Below, one piece after another: positions 1-6,958 of a DNA stretch of 39,612 nucleotides. Position numbers and translations under genes: made by a program. This DNA comes from a virus. The stretch covers positions 1-39,612 of IMG/VR virus record IMGVR_UViG_3300024502_000023. One strand, written 5' to 3'. Below the pieces are notes generated by a model, which saw only the letters and a list, made by a program, of their open reading frames with translations, had not been told where the DNA came from and ran no database searches. Every line of letters begins with the position of its first letter. The first letter of the stretch is position 1.

Positions 1-1
1 A

Positions 2-73
2 CTTAAATCTAAAATCAGAGAAGAAGCCCAAGAACTTAACTTATTGAAGAAAACTGCCAAATTACCACTATGA
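2..73 (+). CDS. 33: 3' end of gp33-like late-transcription coactivator (partial)
   Basis: An open frame enters from the left edge and stops at a TGA (71-73) overlapping the next gene's ATG as ATGA. Only 23 residues are visible: a basic/acidic helix with the pattern KI..EA...NLL, ending LPL. From memory, T4 gp33 has a similar EKIQSEAIDENLL stretch near its C-terminus, and in T4 gene 33 lies directly upstream of gene 59, as here. gp33 bridges RNA polymerase and the sliding clamp during late transcription. The assignment rests on this short motif plus synteny, so it is tentative; the 5' part is outside the window. Confidence 0.5.
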   Translation, partial: LKSKIREEAQELNLLKKTAKLPL

Positions 74-678
74 GTTTTCAGTTCAAAGAGCATAACGGTT
101 ACTCCGCTTTTGCTTTATATAATGCGTTGAAATTACATTTCAGTTCACCATCGTATGACTATTTCAAATACCATGGTACAACAAATGTAAGTGAATCAAC
201 ATTTATGAATAGAAGGGACAAATATTCTTTCTATAAATTGTCACGCAAGTACAATCTGGAAGAATTGAAGAATTATTATGTGGCAAATTTCCTAGAAGGT
301 GATGTTCGTTGGGTTGGTGCAATATCTGGTCCTGATGGCGAAGAAACCTACAAGAAATGGCAAGGAAGAAATCAACGCTTGACATATCAGTTCGAACAAG
401 ATATAATATTCTTATTCGATTCATCTGGTAGTTTACTTCATGTTGATAACGGTAGTCATCCATACTTGTTGACAATGATGATGCAAGGTGAGGTGATGAT
501 TGAAACTGTGGCTATATTGAATGACATTATGGGATTCTTTCCTATGTGGCAAAAGAAAATAACTGATGACATTGTGTGGCCAAATTGGAAATTAAAGATT
601 GAAAAATACACACCGTTTATACATTATGATAAAGCCAAATTCAAGGCTATTGTGAAAGAACAATATGAAAATCAGTAA
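70..678 (+). CDS. 59: gp59-like DNA helicase loader
   Basis: The 202-residue product is close to T4 gp59 in length (217). It carries the gp59-like block RRDKYSFYKLSRKYNLEEL around residues 48-66, followed by an aromatic VRWVGAISGPD segment and a C-terminal DDIVWPNWKLKIEKY stretch. In T4, gp59 binds branched DNA and gp32 and loads the gp41 replicative helicase at forks and recombination intermediates. The start overlaps the upstream stop (ATGA), implying translational coupling. In T4, gene 59 is directly followed by gene 32; here an antisense endonuclease gene and a nucleotidase gene lie between them. The last codons overlap the convergent endonuclease gene by 7 bases. Confidence 0.85.
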   Translation: MSFQFKEHNGYSAFALYNALKLHFSSPSYDYFKYHGTTNVSESTFMNRRDKYSFYKLSRKYNLEELKNYYVANFLEGDVRWVGAISGPDGEETYKKWQGRNQRLTYQFEQDIIFLFDSSGSLLHVDNGSHPYLLTMMMQGEVMIETVAILNDIMGFFPMWQKKITDDIVWPNWKLKIEKYTPFIHYDKAKFKAIVKEQYENQ

Positions 679-1250
679 GATTTTCTAGGCAACATACCCA
701 ATTTCCAACCGTCAGGTGGATTTTTGGTTAATAATTGTTCAACACCATTATTGTACCATTTATTTCCTTTTGTTGTTGGTCTTTGATTCAATCGTCCTAA
801 AATCCAACCAACACCAGGATGTTTTGTTGATAAAGAATTCTGTTTGCCATTATTATACCACCTACTAGATTTGTTATATTCACTTCTTCTTTTGGATTGT
901 TCTTTTTTACTTTTTTCTGTTTGTTTTTTACCAAAAGTGCCTTCTCCTCCCAAGGTTGAATTATAACCGTTACTATTCTCAAAATGAATAAAGGAATTAT
1001 ATTCAAGTATAAAATAATTTTCCATTTCATTCAAACAGTGTAATTCATCCTTTGATTGATACAAAACAGACCATTCAAAATTTTCCCATCCATACTTATG
1101 TAACGCATTATAAAATGGATAATCAGGACAAATTTTTGAACGATGTATATAGTAGTGTTGTTGTTTTCTTGATGGCCACCTAGAATCAAAACCTATGTAA
1201 ACTTTACCGTTTAATCTATTGACACATTTGTAGATTGAATATATAATCAT
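672..1250 (-). CDS. GIY-YIG homing endonuclease
   Basis: The 192-residue product begins with a GIY-YIG nuclease domain: SIY at residues 5-7, YIG at 18-20, a likely catalytic Arg at 24 or 28, and the catalytic-type Glu in NEMENYFILEY (E77). The C-terminal half has two related repeats, each WYNNG followed about 15 residues later by GW.LG, which are probably DNA-binding. The ATG at 1250 is preferred over an in-frame ATG at 1292 because GAGAG (1262-1258) lies 7 bases before it and the nuclease fold starts immediately after. The gene is antisense between gp59 and the nucleotidase, the position expected for a free-standing homing endonuclease. A late-promoter-like ATAAATA lies upstream on the same strand. 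Confidence 0.9.
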   Translation of the reverse strand: MIIYSIYKCVNRLNGKVYIGFDSRWPSRKQQHYYIHRSKICPDYPFYNALHKYGWENFEWSVLYQSKDELHCLNEMENYFILEYNSFIHFENSNGYNSTLGGEGTFGKKQTEKSKKEQSKRRSEYNKSSRWYNNGKQNSLSTKHPGVGWILGRLNQRPTTKGNKWYNNGVEQLLTKNPPDGWKLGMLPRKSY

Positions 1251-1308
1251 GCTGATACTCTCAGAAAGTGTTAGAGTAGGTGCAGACGGCAATCTGGCGA
1301 CCTACAAC

Positions 1309-1315
1309 TATTTAT
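1309..1315 (-). promoter_or_regulatory. Late-promoter-like motif for the endonuclease gene
   Basis: The minus strand reads CATAAATAG here, matching the T4-type late promoter core (T)ATAAATA. Initiation a few bases downstream would leave a leader of about 50 bases before the ATG at 1250. The motif is short and expected by chance in AT-rich DNA, so it is supported only by its position and orientation. Confidence 0.4.
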
Positions 1316-1327
1316 GAAAGATTTGTG

Positions 1328-1822
1328 ATGAAGATAATGAAAATAATGGTAGATATGGATGGAGTTCTATGTAACTTTGAAAAGAGATACAAGGAACTTT
1401 ATGGTGATGTTTCAGAGAAAGACCGCAGAGCGGTTTTTCGTCCAAACTTTTCCGATTTTATTGCAACGAATCAGTTTGCAACACTAGAACCAATGCCAGA
1501 TTTTTGGATTCTACATCAATATCTGAATCTGTTGAATATTCCAAAACAAATTCTTTCTTCAACTGCATATGAAGAAACGTTTGAAACTATTAGTAAACAA
1601 AAAAGAGAATGGTTACATAATCACAATGTTTATTGGCCTGATCCAATTTTTGTTCCTGGTAAGAGACACAAATACAAGTTTGCTCAACCAGACACAGTAA
1701 TCATTGATGATACATATAGTGTCATTGAAGATTGGCGAAATCATAACGGTATCGCCATATGGCATAAAGATGCAAGAAATACCATTTCAGAATTGGAATC
1801 CTTGCTCATTTCGCCTAAATAA
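1328..1822 (+). CDS. HAD-family 5'(3')-deoxyribonucleotidase
   Basis: The 164-residue product has the HAD phosphohydrolase motifs in order: VDMDGVL near the N-terminus (nucleophile and acid/base aspartates), LSSTAY (motif II Ser/Thr), a lysine-rich GKRHKYKFA (motif III) and VIIDDTY (motif IV acidic pair). Length and spacing fit the 5'(3')-deoxyribonucleotidase group (NT5C type), which dephosphorylates dNMPs and is common in T4-like phages. The ATG at 1328 is preferred over 1280: it has GAAAG 7 bases upstream and places the catalytic DMDG close to the N-terminus, while the extra residues from 1280 are not conserved-looking and overlap the opposing endonuclease gene's upstream region. It lies directly before gp32 and probably serves nucleotide-pool control. 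Confidence 0.8.
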   Translation: MKIMKIMVDMDGVLCNFEKRYKELYGDVSEKDRRAVFRPNFSDFIATNQFATLEPMPDFWILHQYLNLLNIPKQILSSTAYEETFETISKQKREWLHNHNVYWPDPIFVPGKRHKYKFAQPDTVIIDDTYSVIEDWRNHNGIAIWHKDARNTISELESLLISPK

Positions 1823-1889
1823 ATCCATATAATGAATTATGTGGATAATCCGTTTAATACTCCGTAATATACCGTAATAAGGAAATAAT
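1823..1889 (+). promoter_or_regulatory. gp32 leader: hairpin plus CCGTAATA repeats (candidate autoregulatory operator)
   Basis: Directly after the nucleotidase stop, 1823-1832 pairs with 1837-1846 (one T-G wobble) around a TGAA loop. This is followed by three related units, CCGTTTAATA (1850), CCGTAATA (1862) and CCGTAATA (1872), then AAGGA (1879-1883), 6 bases before the ATG. In T4, gp32 represses its own translation by nucleating on an upstream pseudoknot and spreading over unstructured A/U-rich repeats covering the ribosome-binding site. The layout here is analogous, though no pseudoknot partner was found. A TATAAT at 1828-1833 lies inside the hairpin; its -35 is poor. Confidence 0.5.
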
Positions 1890-2768
1890 ATGACTGACTT
1901 TTCAAAACTCAAAAAATCTTCAGGCAATCTGGAGAAACTCACTAAAGCCATCGAGCAACTCAACAGCTCATCAGAAGGTGGTAAATCAGACGACAAATAT
2001 TGGAGACCAGAGGTCGATAAAGCAGGTAATGGCATGGCCACTATCCGTTTTCTACCTGCACCGCCAGCTGATGGTGAGGACGGTCTGCCTTGGGTGAAAG
2101 TATTTTCTCATGGATTCCAAGGTCCTGGTGGATGGTTGATTGATAATTGTTTGACAACTAAGAACCAACAATGTCCAGTTTGTGAACATAACAACCGTTT
2201 GTGGAATTCTGGTGTTGAAGCCAATAAAGAAATCGTCCGTAAGCAGAAGCGTAAACTTAACTACATTGCAAACGTGTATATTGTCAGTGATCCAAAGCAT
2301 CCTGAGAATGAAGGACAGGTAAAACTGTTCAAATTTGGTAAGAAAATCTTTGATAAGATTAATGAAGCAATGAACCCTGCTTTTGAAGATGAAACACCAA
2401 TCAATCCATTTGATTTGTGGAAGGGTGCAAACTTTAAATTGAAGATTCGCAAAGTTGATGGTTATCAGAACTACGACAAGAGCGAATTCGAATCACCATC
2501 TTCTCTATTTGATGATGATGACGAACTTGAAAAGGTTTGGAAGCAAGAATATTCCCTACAGGAATTGGTTGCTGATAAAGAATTCAAGTCTTATGATGAT
2601 TTGAAGAAACGACTCGACAAAGTTTTGGGTGCAGCTGATGTACCTAAGACAACTGTTGAGCAAGCACGAGCTTCAGCTCCCGTAAAGAAAGTAGCTGATG
2701 ATGCTCCTTTTGATGTGCATGAAGATGATGATGACATGGCCTACTTCTCAAAGTTGGCAGATGACTAA
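1890..2768 (+). CDS. 32: gp32-like single-stranded DNA-binding protein
   Basis: The 292-residue product matches T4 gp32 in length and architecture. A basic, Ser-rich N-terminus (cooperativity domain) is followed by the OB-fold core with the zinc ligands H74, C87, C95 and C98; the 13-residue His-Cys spacing and the CPVC pair are as in T4 (H64, C77, C87, C90). Next come the signature KRKLNYIANVYIVSDP, the PENEGQVKLFKFGKKI segment and GANFKLKIRKVDGYQNYDKS. The C-terminus is the usual acidic tail (DVHEDDDDMAYFSKLADD) that recruits replication proteins such as the gp59 loader. AAGGA lies 6 bases upstream. Transcription ends at the hairpin just after the stop. Confidence 0.95.
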   Translation: MTDFSKLKKSSGNLEKLTKAIEQLNSSSEGGKSDDKYWRPEVDKAGNGMATIRFLPAPPADGEDGLPWVKVFSHGFQGPGGWLIDNCLTTKNQQCPVCEHNNRLWNSGVEANKEIVRKQKRKLNYIANVYIVSDPKHPENEGQVKLFKFGKKIFDKINEAMNPAFEDETPINPFDLWKGANFKLKIRKVDGYQNYDKSEFESPSSLFDDDDELEKVWKQEYSLQELVADKEFKSYDDLKKRLDKVLGAADVPKTTVEQARASAPVKKVADDAPFDVHEDDDDMAYFSKLADD

Positions 2769-2772
2769 AAAG

Positions 2773-2797
2773 AAACCCCGCTTCGGCGGGGTTTTTT
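2773..2797. terminator. Bidirectional Rho-independent terminator with TTCG tetraloop
   Basis: AAACCCCGC (2773-2781) pairs perfectly with GCGGGGTTT (2786-2794) around a TTCG loop. A T-run follows on the plus strand, and a TTTCTTTTT run follows when read on the minus strand. It sits between the convergent gp32 gene and the gene ending at 2796, whose TAA stop lies in the terminator's T-run. Confidence 0.95.
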
Positions 2798-4274
2798 ATA
2801 TGACCACGATATTGTTATAAGTTATTGTTGCGTATGTTGTTTCGTGGTTTCTCACACTTGGTATATCAGTCTTAACTGGTGTTGACTTTGATGCAACACT
2901 ACCAATTATATTTTGATTTTGTATTTCAGGCACCACAGGGTCTGTTGCAGTTAATTTATTATTAATATTGTCATTTGTTGCTGCAACAAGAGCTGCACCT
3001 TGTGGTGACACCATGTTCGCCGGTGCAGAAGATAATGGTGGTGGTGTTTCTGCCGGTGCACCAACGGGTTCTGGTGGGGTATATTCAAGCTTGTTATCAG
3101 TTTTCTTTAAACGATTGAGATTTATACTTTCAGGTATTTTAATGTCCAGTTCTGGCATTTTAACATCACCTGGAATCAAATCACCTAAAAGATTCTTCAA
3201 TCCTTGAATTAACTCTGGACCATTGCCTGTGTCTATCTTAGAATAATCTTCCCAGTTGTCTAGTTTGTATTTGTTATCGTCCCTCACTTTCACCCAACCC
3301 TTTAATTCTTCCATTTTTGCTTTGGAGAAAGTGGTTTCTTCACCGTTTGGACCTAACAAATTATAATATTCTTTTCCTGTTTTGTCTATCATTCTTTCCG
3401 CATTTTTCATTGCGGCTTCGGCATTTTCTTTGGTGTCAGATTGTTGTAACAAGAATTGACCTAATTTGTATGCAGCATAACCTGCCATTAATCCACCAAT
3501 CACCCATGGATTAACCAAAAATCTCAACATTGGTCCAACAATACTAGACAATTTCATAATCATCTTCATTATGTTATTTGACAGAAAAGATTTAACTACG
3601 TCAAATGCGCCTTTTATAACAGACAATACACCACTAATTGATTTTTCAATTGCGGCTAAAACAGAATTCATTACGCCTTTGATAATATCTGTAATTGTTC
3701 CTATTATACCTTTTGCAGCTTTAGCCAAAGTTTCTTCATCAATATCTTTTTTAACAATGAAGGCTCTTGTTTGACCAGTACCACCCAAAGCCTGTAATAG
3801 TTCTTTGTGTCGTCTTTCTTTTTCTAATTCTTTTTCTTCTTTGAAGTTTTCTTCTTTATCAAATCTAGCCTTCATTTCATCTTGTGACTTGACAAGATGT
3901 TTATAAATCTTCTCCAATACCGGTGTTGCAAGGCCTTCACCACCAACATCAGAAATCTTTTTGATTTTATCACCAGTCTTTTTGCGTTCACGGATTGGTT
4001 TTAAACGACCAGTAAAGTATTCAATATCTTGAACATCACGACCAGCCAATCTACCATAGATGGCAGGACCCAAAACAGAACCAAATGTCAATATCTTTAC
4101 GATATTCAATGGGTCTATCTTCTGTGTGAATCCTTTGATTGTGCCTCTTGTTTTAAGAGAAATGGCTTTTGTAATGGCAGTACCAATACTCTTTTCAAAG
4201 ATTAATTGGTCAGCGATTAACTGGGTTAAACCAGTTTTTCTAATTCGTTTGGCTTGTTGATAGGTAATACTCAT
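2796..4274 (-). CDS. Large hydrophobic structural protein, tape-measure/hub-like, last gene of minus operon
   Basis: The product has 492 residues and no family I can name with certainty. A charged helical stretch at about 125-163 contains ERRHKELLQAL, nearly identical to a segment of the upstream 583-residue protein. It is followed by a long hydrophobic helical region (about 185-275, including NPWVIGGLMAGYAAYKLG), then a Pro/Ala-rich linker and a short C-terminal NHETTYATITYNNIVVI. Hydrophobic helices with coiled coils are typical of tape-measure and pilot proteins. Its start overlaps the upstream stop (ATGA), so the two are translationally coupled. I infer an internal tail or hub component; which of the pair is the true tape measure is undecided. 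Confidence 0.5.
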   Translation of the reverse strand: MSITYQQAKRIRKTGLTQLIADQLIFEKSIGTAITKAISLKTRGTIKGFTQKIDPLNIVKILTFGSVLGPAIYGRLAGRDVQDIEYFTGRLKPIRERKKTGDKIKKISDVGGEGLATPVLEKIYKHLVKSQDEMKARFDKEENFKEEKELEKERRHKELLQALGGTGQTRAFIVKKDIDEETLAKAAKGIIGTITDIIKGVMNSVLAAIEKSISGVLSVIKGAFDVVKSFLSNNIMKMIMKLSSIVGPMLRFLVNPWVIGGLMAGYAAYKLGQFLLQQSDTKENAEAAMKNAERMIDKTGKEYYNLLGPNGEETTFSKAKMEELKGWVKVRDDNKYKLDNWEDYSKIDTGNGPELIQGLKNLLGDLIPGDVKMPELDIKIPESINLNRLKKTDNKLEYTPPEPVGAPAETPPPLSSAPANMVSPQGAALVAATNDNINNKLTATDPVVPEIQNQNIIGSVASKSTPVKTDIPSVRNHETTYATITYNNIVVI

Positions 4275-6022
4275 CTTTGTTGAACCAGTTTTCTATGAAA
4301 AGGTGAAGTGTCATCAATTTCACCATCTTCTTTTCTATTTTGTGCAGGTGGTGTAGATTGAACAACGGTGGTATTGATATTCTTCTGTATTGTTTTCGAT
4401 TGGTCTATTTCATTCTTCAATTCAGTGTTGTCTTTTGATACTTGTGCCAGTTTATTGCCTAAATCAGCACCGACTTGAAGTGATAACGATTCCCTCTTGG
4501 TGATTCTATTTAAAAGACCAGGTCTATTTCTTGGATTCTCTCTCAAATATGATTTAAATGCTGTGTCAACATTTTGATAGTCATATTCGGTCAATTTAAA
4601 AATGAAATCACTCGCATTTTTAGCCTGTGATGCATATTGCAGTGCCTCTTTTTCTTGCACAGTACCATACTGTAATCTTCTGTCAGCCAAATACGCAACA
4701 ACTCTATCATCATTTGCAAATTGTGGAAAGGTGAATCGTAAATCACTTTTCACTTTATTCAACACGTATTTGTCATACCACTTTAATTGTGCATCATACA
4801 ATTCACTTGTTTTCTCTGCTGCAGCTTGTCTCCATTGTTTATCGAACTCTGGTGTTCCAGGTTCAGCAGTCAATCCAAATTGTGGATTATCTCTTGCGAA
4901 TTGGTGAATTGTTTTTGAACCAGTATTCATGCCAAAAATACCATAAGATTTTGTACCTTTGGTATCTTTAACAATCTGAGCACTTCTGGACATGGCTTCA
5001 GACTCGGTTCTTGCACCGGTTTCTCCGATTACCGAAATCTTGGCTGCGGTTACCGGTCCCTCAAAGATTCTTTTTGCTGTACCCATAGTTCCAGGTTCAC
5101 TGGGTTCACCGGTTCTTGTTCCACCAACACTGGGTATTGCAGCAGCAGATGCACCTTTAGACATGAAAAGTCCTGCACCAAGACCACCTAGGACTAAAAG
5201 ATTTCTCATGGAAAATAAGCCAGGTTTTTTGTCGAATTTCTTTTCGACACCTTTTAGTTGCCTTTCCATTTTAGTTTTCTTCAATTTATCTTTGATTTGT
5301 TTCGATAAATCTTTCTTCAAGTCTTTTAGATTCTTGTATTCTTTGGTATCTTCCAGTTTTTCTTCTTCACCTTTTAATGCACCAAGAATCTCTTTATGTC
5401 GTCTTTGTTCTTCCAAATCTTCCAACTTTAATTCGACCATGTTCTTTTCTGTTTCCAGTTTTCTTATCTCATGGTTATCTACCATCAGTTCAAAAATAGA
5501 ACCAAGAAGTCCTTCACTGGTGTATTTTTCTGGTGTGAGATTCTTTTCTTCACCTTTTTTGAACAAACCCTTTAGTTTGCCGGTGAATGATGCAACAGAA
5601 GATTCGGCAGTTTTCTTTGATTTATCTGAAACACTTGCTTTTACCTTTGTTTCTGCTCTTGCAGTTTCAGGTTTTGTTTCTTCTTGTGCAATCTTCTCTA
5701 CAGGATCTTTCTTTTGTTCTGGTGTCATACCAGAAGAATTTTCAATCAACTTTCTTATAACTGGTGTAAGTTGAGATTCTGTATAAGCAGGCTTTTGTGC
5801 CTGTGCCATCTTTTTCTTTAGAAGATTGTCTTCCGCTTGTTCTTTGGCTTTTTCTTTTACTTGTTCTAGTTGTTTCTTGGTTAGATTCTGACCACCATCC
5901 ATCATAATCAGGCCAATTTCACCTGCGTCTAGTAGTTCTCTGAAAGTAACATCATCCATCATGCGTAACTTTTGTTCACGCAAGTTCTCAACATATTTCT
6001 CAACTTTTCTAGAATCTTCCAT
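4271..6022 (-). CDS. Tape-measure/hub candidate with muralytic (VgrG-type lysozyme-like) domain
   Basis: The 583-residue product is close in length to T4 gp29 tape measure (590). Residues 1-260 are highly charged and coiled-coil-like, with RRHKEILGAL at 207-216 shared with the downstream gene. A hydrophobic segment (about 273-295) could span a membrane. Residues 328-425 resemble muramidase/chitosanase-like domains of phage tails and VgrG spikes: IGETGARTES (E334 candidate catalytic Glu), then SYGIFGMN, then PGTPEFDKQW with aromatic helices. This would cut peptidoglycan during infection. The gene follows the gp26/gp51-like frameshift pair, as tape-measure genes follow chaperone genes in other phages. 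The lysozyme call rests on motif pattern only. Confidence 0.5.
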   Translation of the reverse strand: MEDSRKVEKYVENLREQKLRMMDDVTFRELLDAGEIGLIMMDGGQNLTKKQLEQVKEKAKEQAEDNLLKKKMAQAQKPAYTESQLTPVIRKLIENSSGMTPEQKKDPVEKIAQEETKPETARAETKVKASVSDKSKKTAESSVASFTGKLKGLFKKGEEKNLTPEKYTSEGLLGSIFELMVDNHEIRKLETEKNMVELKLEDLEEQRRHKEILGALKGEEEKLEDTKEYKNLKDLKKDLSKQIKDKLKKTKMERQLKGVEKKFDKKPGLFSMRNLLVLGGLGAGLFMSKGASAAAIPSVGGTRTGEPSEPGTMGTAKRIFEGPVTAAKISVIGETGARTESEAMSRSAQIVKDTKGTKSYGIFGMNTGSKTIHQFARDNPQFGLTAEPGTPEFDKQWRQAAAEKTSELYDAQLKWYDKYVLNKVKSDLRFTFPQFANDDRVVAYLADRRLQYGTVQEKEALQYASQAKNASDFIFKLTEYDYQNVDTAFKSYLRENPRNRPGLLNRITKRESLSLQVGADLGNKLAQVSKDNTELKNEIDQSKTIQKNINTTVVQSTPPAQNRKEDGEIDDTSPFHRKLVQQR

Positions 6023-6163
6023 TTACTTTTTTCTTTGTTGTTGCAGTTCTTTTATTTTTCTATTTTCTTCTTCAATAAATTGTAACAACATGGCGATATA
6101 AATGTCCCTCTCCCAAGGAATCATTCCTTCCAACTCAGTAAGACTATACTTATGGTGCTGCAT
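6023..6163 (-). CDS. Short gp51-like frame, probably expressed as -1 frameshift extension of gp26
   Basis: From the ATG at 6163 the frame encodes 46 residues beginning MQHHKYSLTELEGMIPWERD and ending in a charged helix (EEENRKIKELQQQRKK). It is too short to appear in long-gene lists but looks conserved in type: the SLTELEGMIPWERDIY pattern is familiar from small tail/baseplate assembly proteins of T4-like phages. No Shine-Dalgarno precedes 6163. The same frame is open further upstream through the end of gp26, encoding YDDLGNYYKTNFALM, so the natural product is probably a gp26 fusion made by frameshifting at 6220-6226. The stop at 6023-6025 abuts the next gene's ATG (6022). Confidence 0.65.
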   Translation of the reverse strand: MQHHKYSLTELEGMIPWERDIYIAMLLQFIEEENRKIKELQQQRKK

Positions 6164-6213
6164 CAATGCGAAGTTAGTCTTGTAATAATTACCTAAATCA
6201 TCATAACGAAGTA

Positions 6214-6942
6214 TTAACCGAAAAAACTTTCGAGGCCCTCCACATCAAATGAGTGTTCATAACCACACTTAGAACATTTGGCCTCAATGCGTTTCTTCAT
6301 CTTTGGCATGTTATTGAAGAAATGTTCCATTCTTTCGAACTGTTGTTGATTCAAAGATTCAACAAACTCAAGTAATTCTTCCTCTGGTGTCTCATTTGCA
6401 TAGTAGAACTGTTCACCGTCATAAATGTATTCGATACAACTTGCAATCAATTTGAACGTCATTTCTGTGACATTCTTTGCTTCCAATGAATCTTTCATTA
6501 TGCCATAAACAGGATATCTCATCTTTACAATGATACTATCCGTTATCTTGATTTCAGGATCAACTATCTCGTCAGCTTCAGGTTTGATTTCAGTCAAATT
6601 GATTTTGGTTTCAATTGTGTTACCACATTGTTTACCTTCTTCAATTTCATTTGTACAACGATACTTTGATTCTACAACCTCACTAACAGATTTGGCTCTC
6701 AGATTCAAAAAGTAATATTCAATATCAATAATTGGTATCTCATTGATATCAAACTTTTCAGACATTGTACAGACATTAATAATGTCATTGATTGAATTCT
6801 GAATGGTTGCAGAGTCATTAGATTCCACAGCCATCAAAAGTGTTTTTTGTTCTTTTACAAGAAACGGTCTGAATTTTACCTTTTTCTTTGAAAGTGGTAA
6901 TTCAAGTTCATATGTTGGCACCTCAAGTTTTGGTAAAGCCAT
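6214..6942 (-). CDS. 26: gp26-like baseplate/tail assembly protein
   Basis: The 242-residue product resembles the T4 baseplate protein family (T4 gp26, 208 residues). It has LELPLSKKKVKFRPFLVKEQ, then a helical LLMAVESND segment, IIDIEYYFLNLRAKSVSEVV, and four cysteines forming a likely zinc ribbon (C in YRCTNE and QCGN, and CSKC near the C-terminus), ending VEGLESFFG. In T4, gp26 belongs to the central hub pathway; the arrangement here suggests a chaperone role for tail assembly. A strong GAGGAG (6953-6948) lies 5 bases before the ATG. Its 3' end carries the predicted frameshift site leading into the gp51-like frame, so two products, 242 and 306 residues, are expected. Confidence 0.8.
   Translation of the reverse strand: MALPKLEVPTYELELPLSKKKVKFRPFLVKEQKTLLMAVESNDSATIQNSINDIINVCTMSEKFDINEIPIIDIEYYFLNLRAKSVSEVVESKYRCTNEIEEGKQCGNTIETKINLTEIKPEADEIVDPEIKITDSIIVKMRYPVYGIMKDSLEAKNVTEMTFKLIASCIEYIYDGEQFYYANETPEEELLEFVESLNQQQFERMEHFFNNMPKMKKRIEAKCSKCGYEHSFDVEGLESFFG
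6220..6226 (-). other. Predicted programmed -1 ribosomal frameshift site (T TTT TTC)
   Basis: In gp26 the last codons are AGT TTT TTC GGT TAA, giving a perfect X XXY YYZ heptamer, T TTT TTC, in the zero frame. About 9 bases before it is GTGGAGGG, a Shine-Dalgarno-like element at the spacing that stimulates -1 shifting in E. coli dnaX. After slippage the frame continues CGG TTA ATA CTT and stays open for 65 codons to the TAA at 6023, giving a 306-residue fusion (6942 to 6023). The joint reads ESFF-RLILRYDDLGNYY. Phage tail-assembly chaperones (lambda G/GT, P2 E/E') use this arrangement just upstream of the tape-measure gene. No clear downstream pseudoknot was seen. Confidence 0.7.
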
Positions 6943-6958
6943 AATAACTCCTCAGTTT

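Noticed and set aside
1251-1292. Upstream start for the homing endonuclease
   Set aside because: The GIY-YIG fold begins directly after the ATG at 1250, which has GAGAG at 7 bases; the 14 extra residues are unneeded.
1280-1327. Upstream start for the nucleotidase gene
   Set aside because: The 16 extra residues precede the catalytic DMDG without family support; the ATG at 1328 has a GAAAG at proper spacing.
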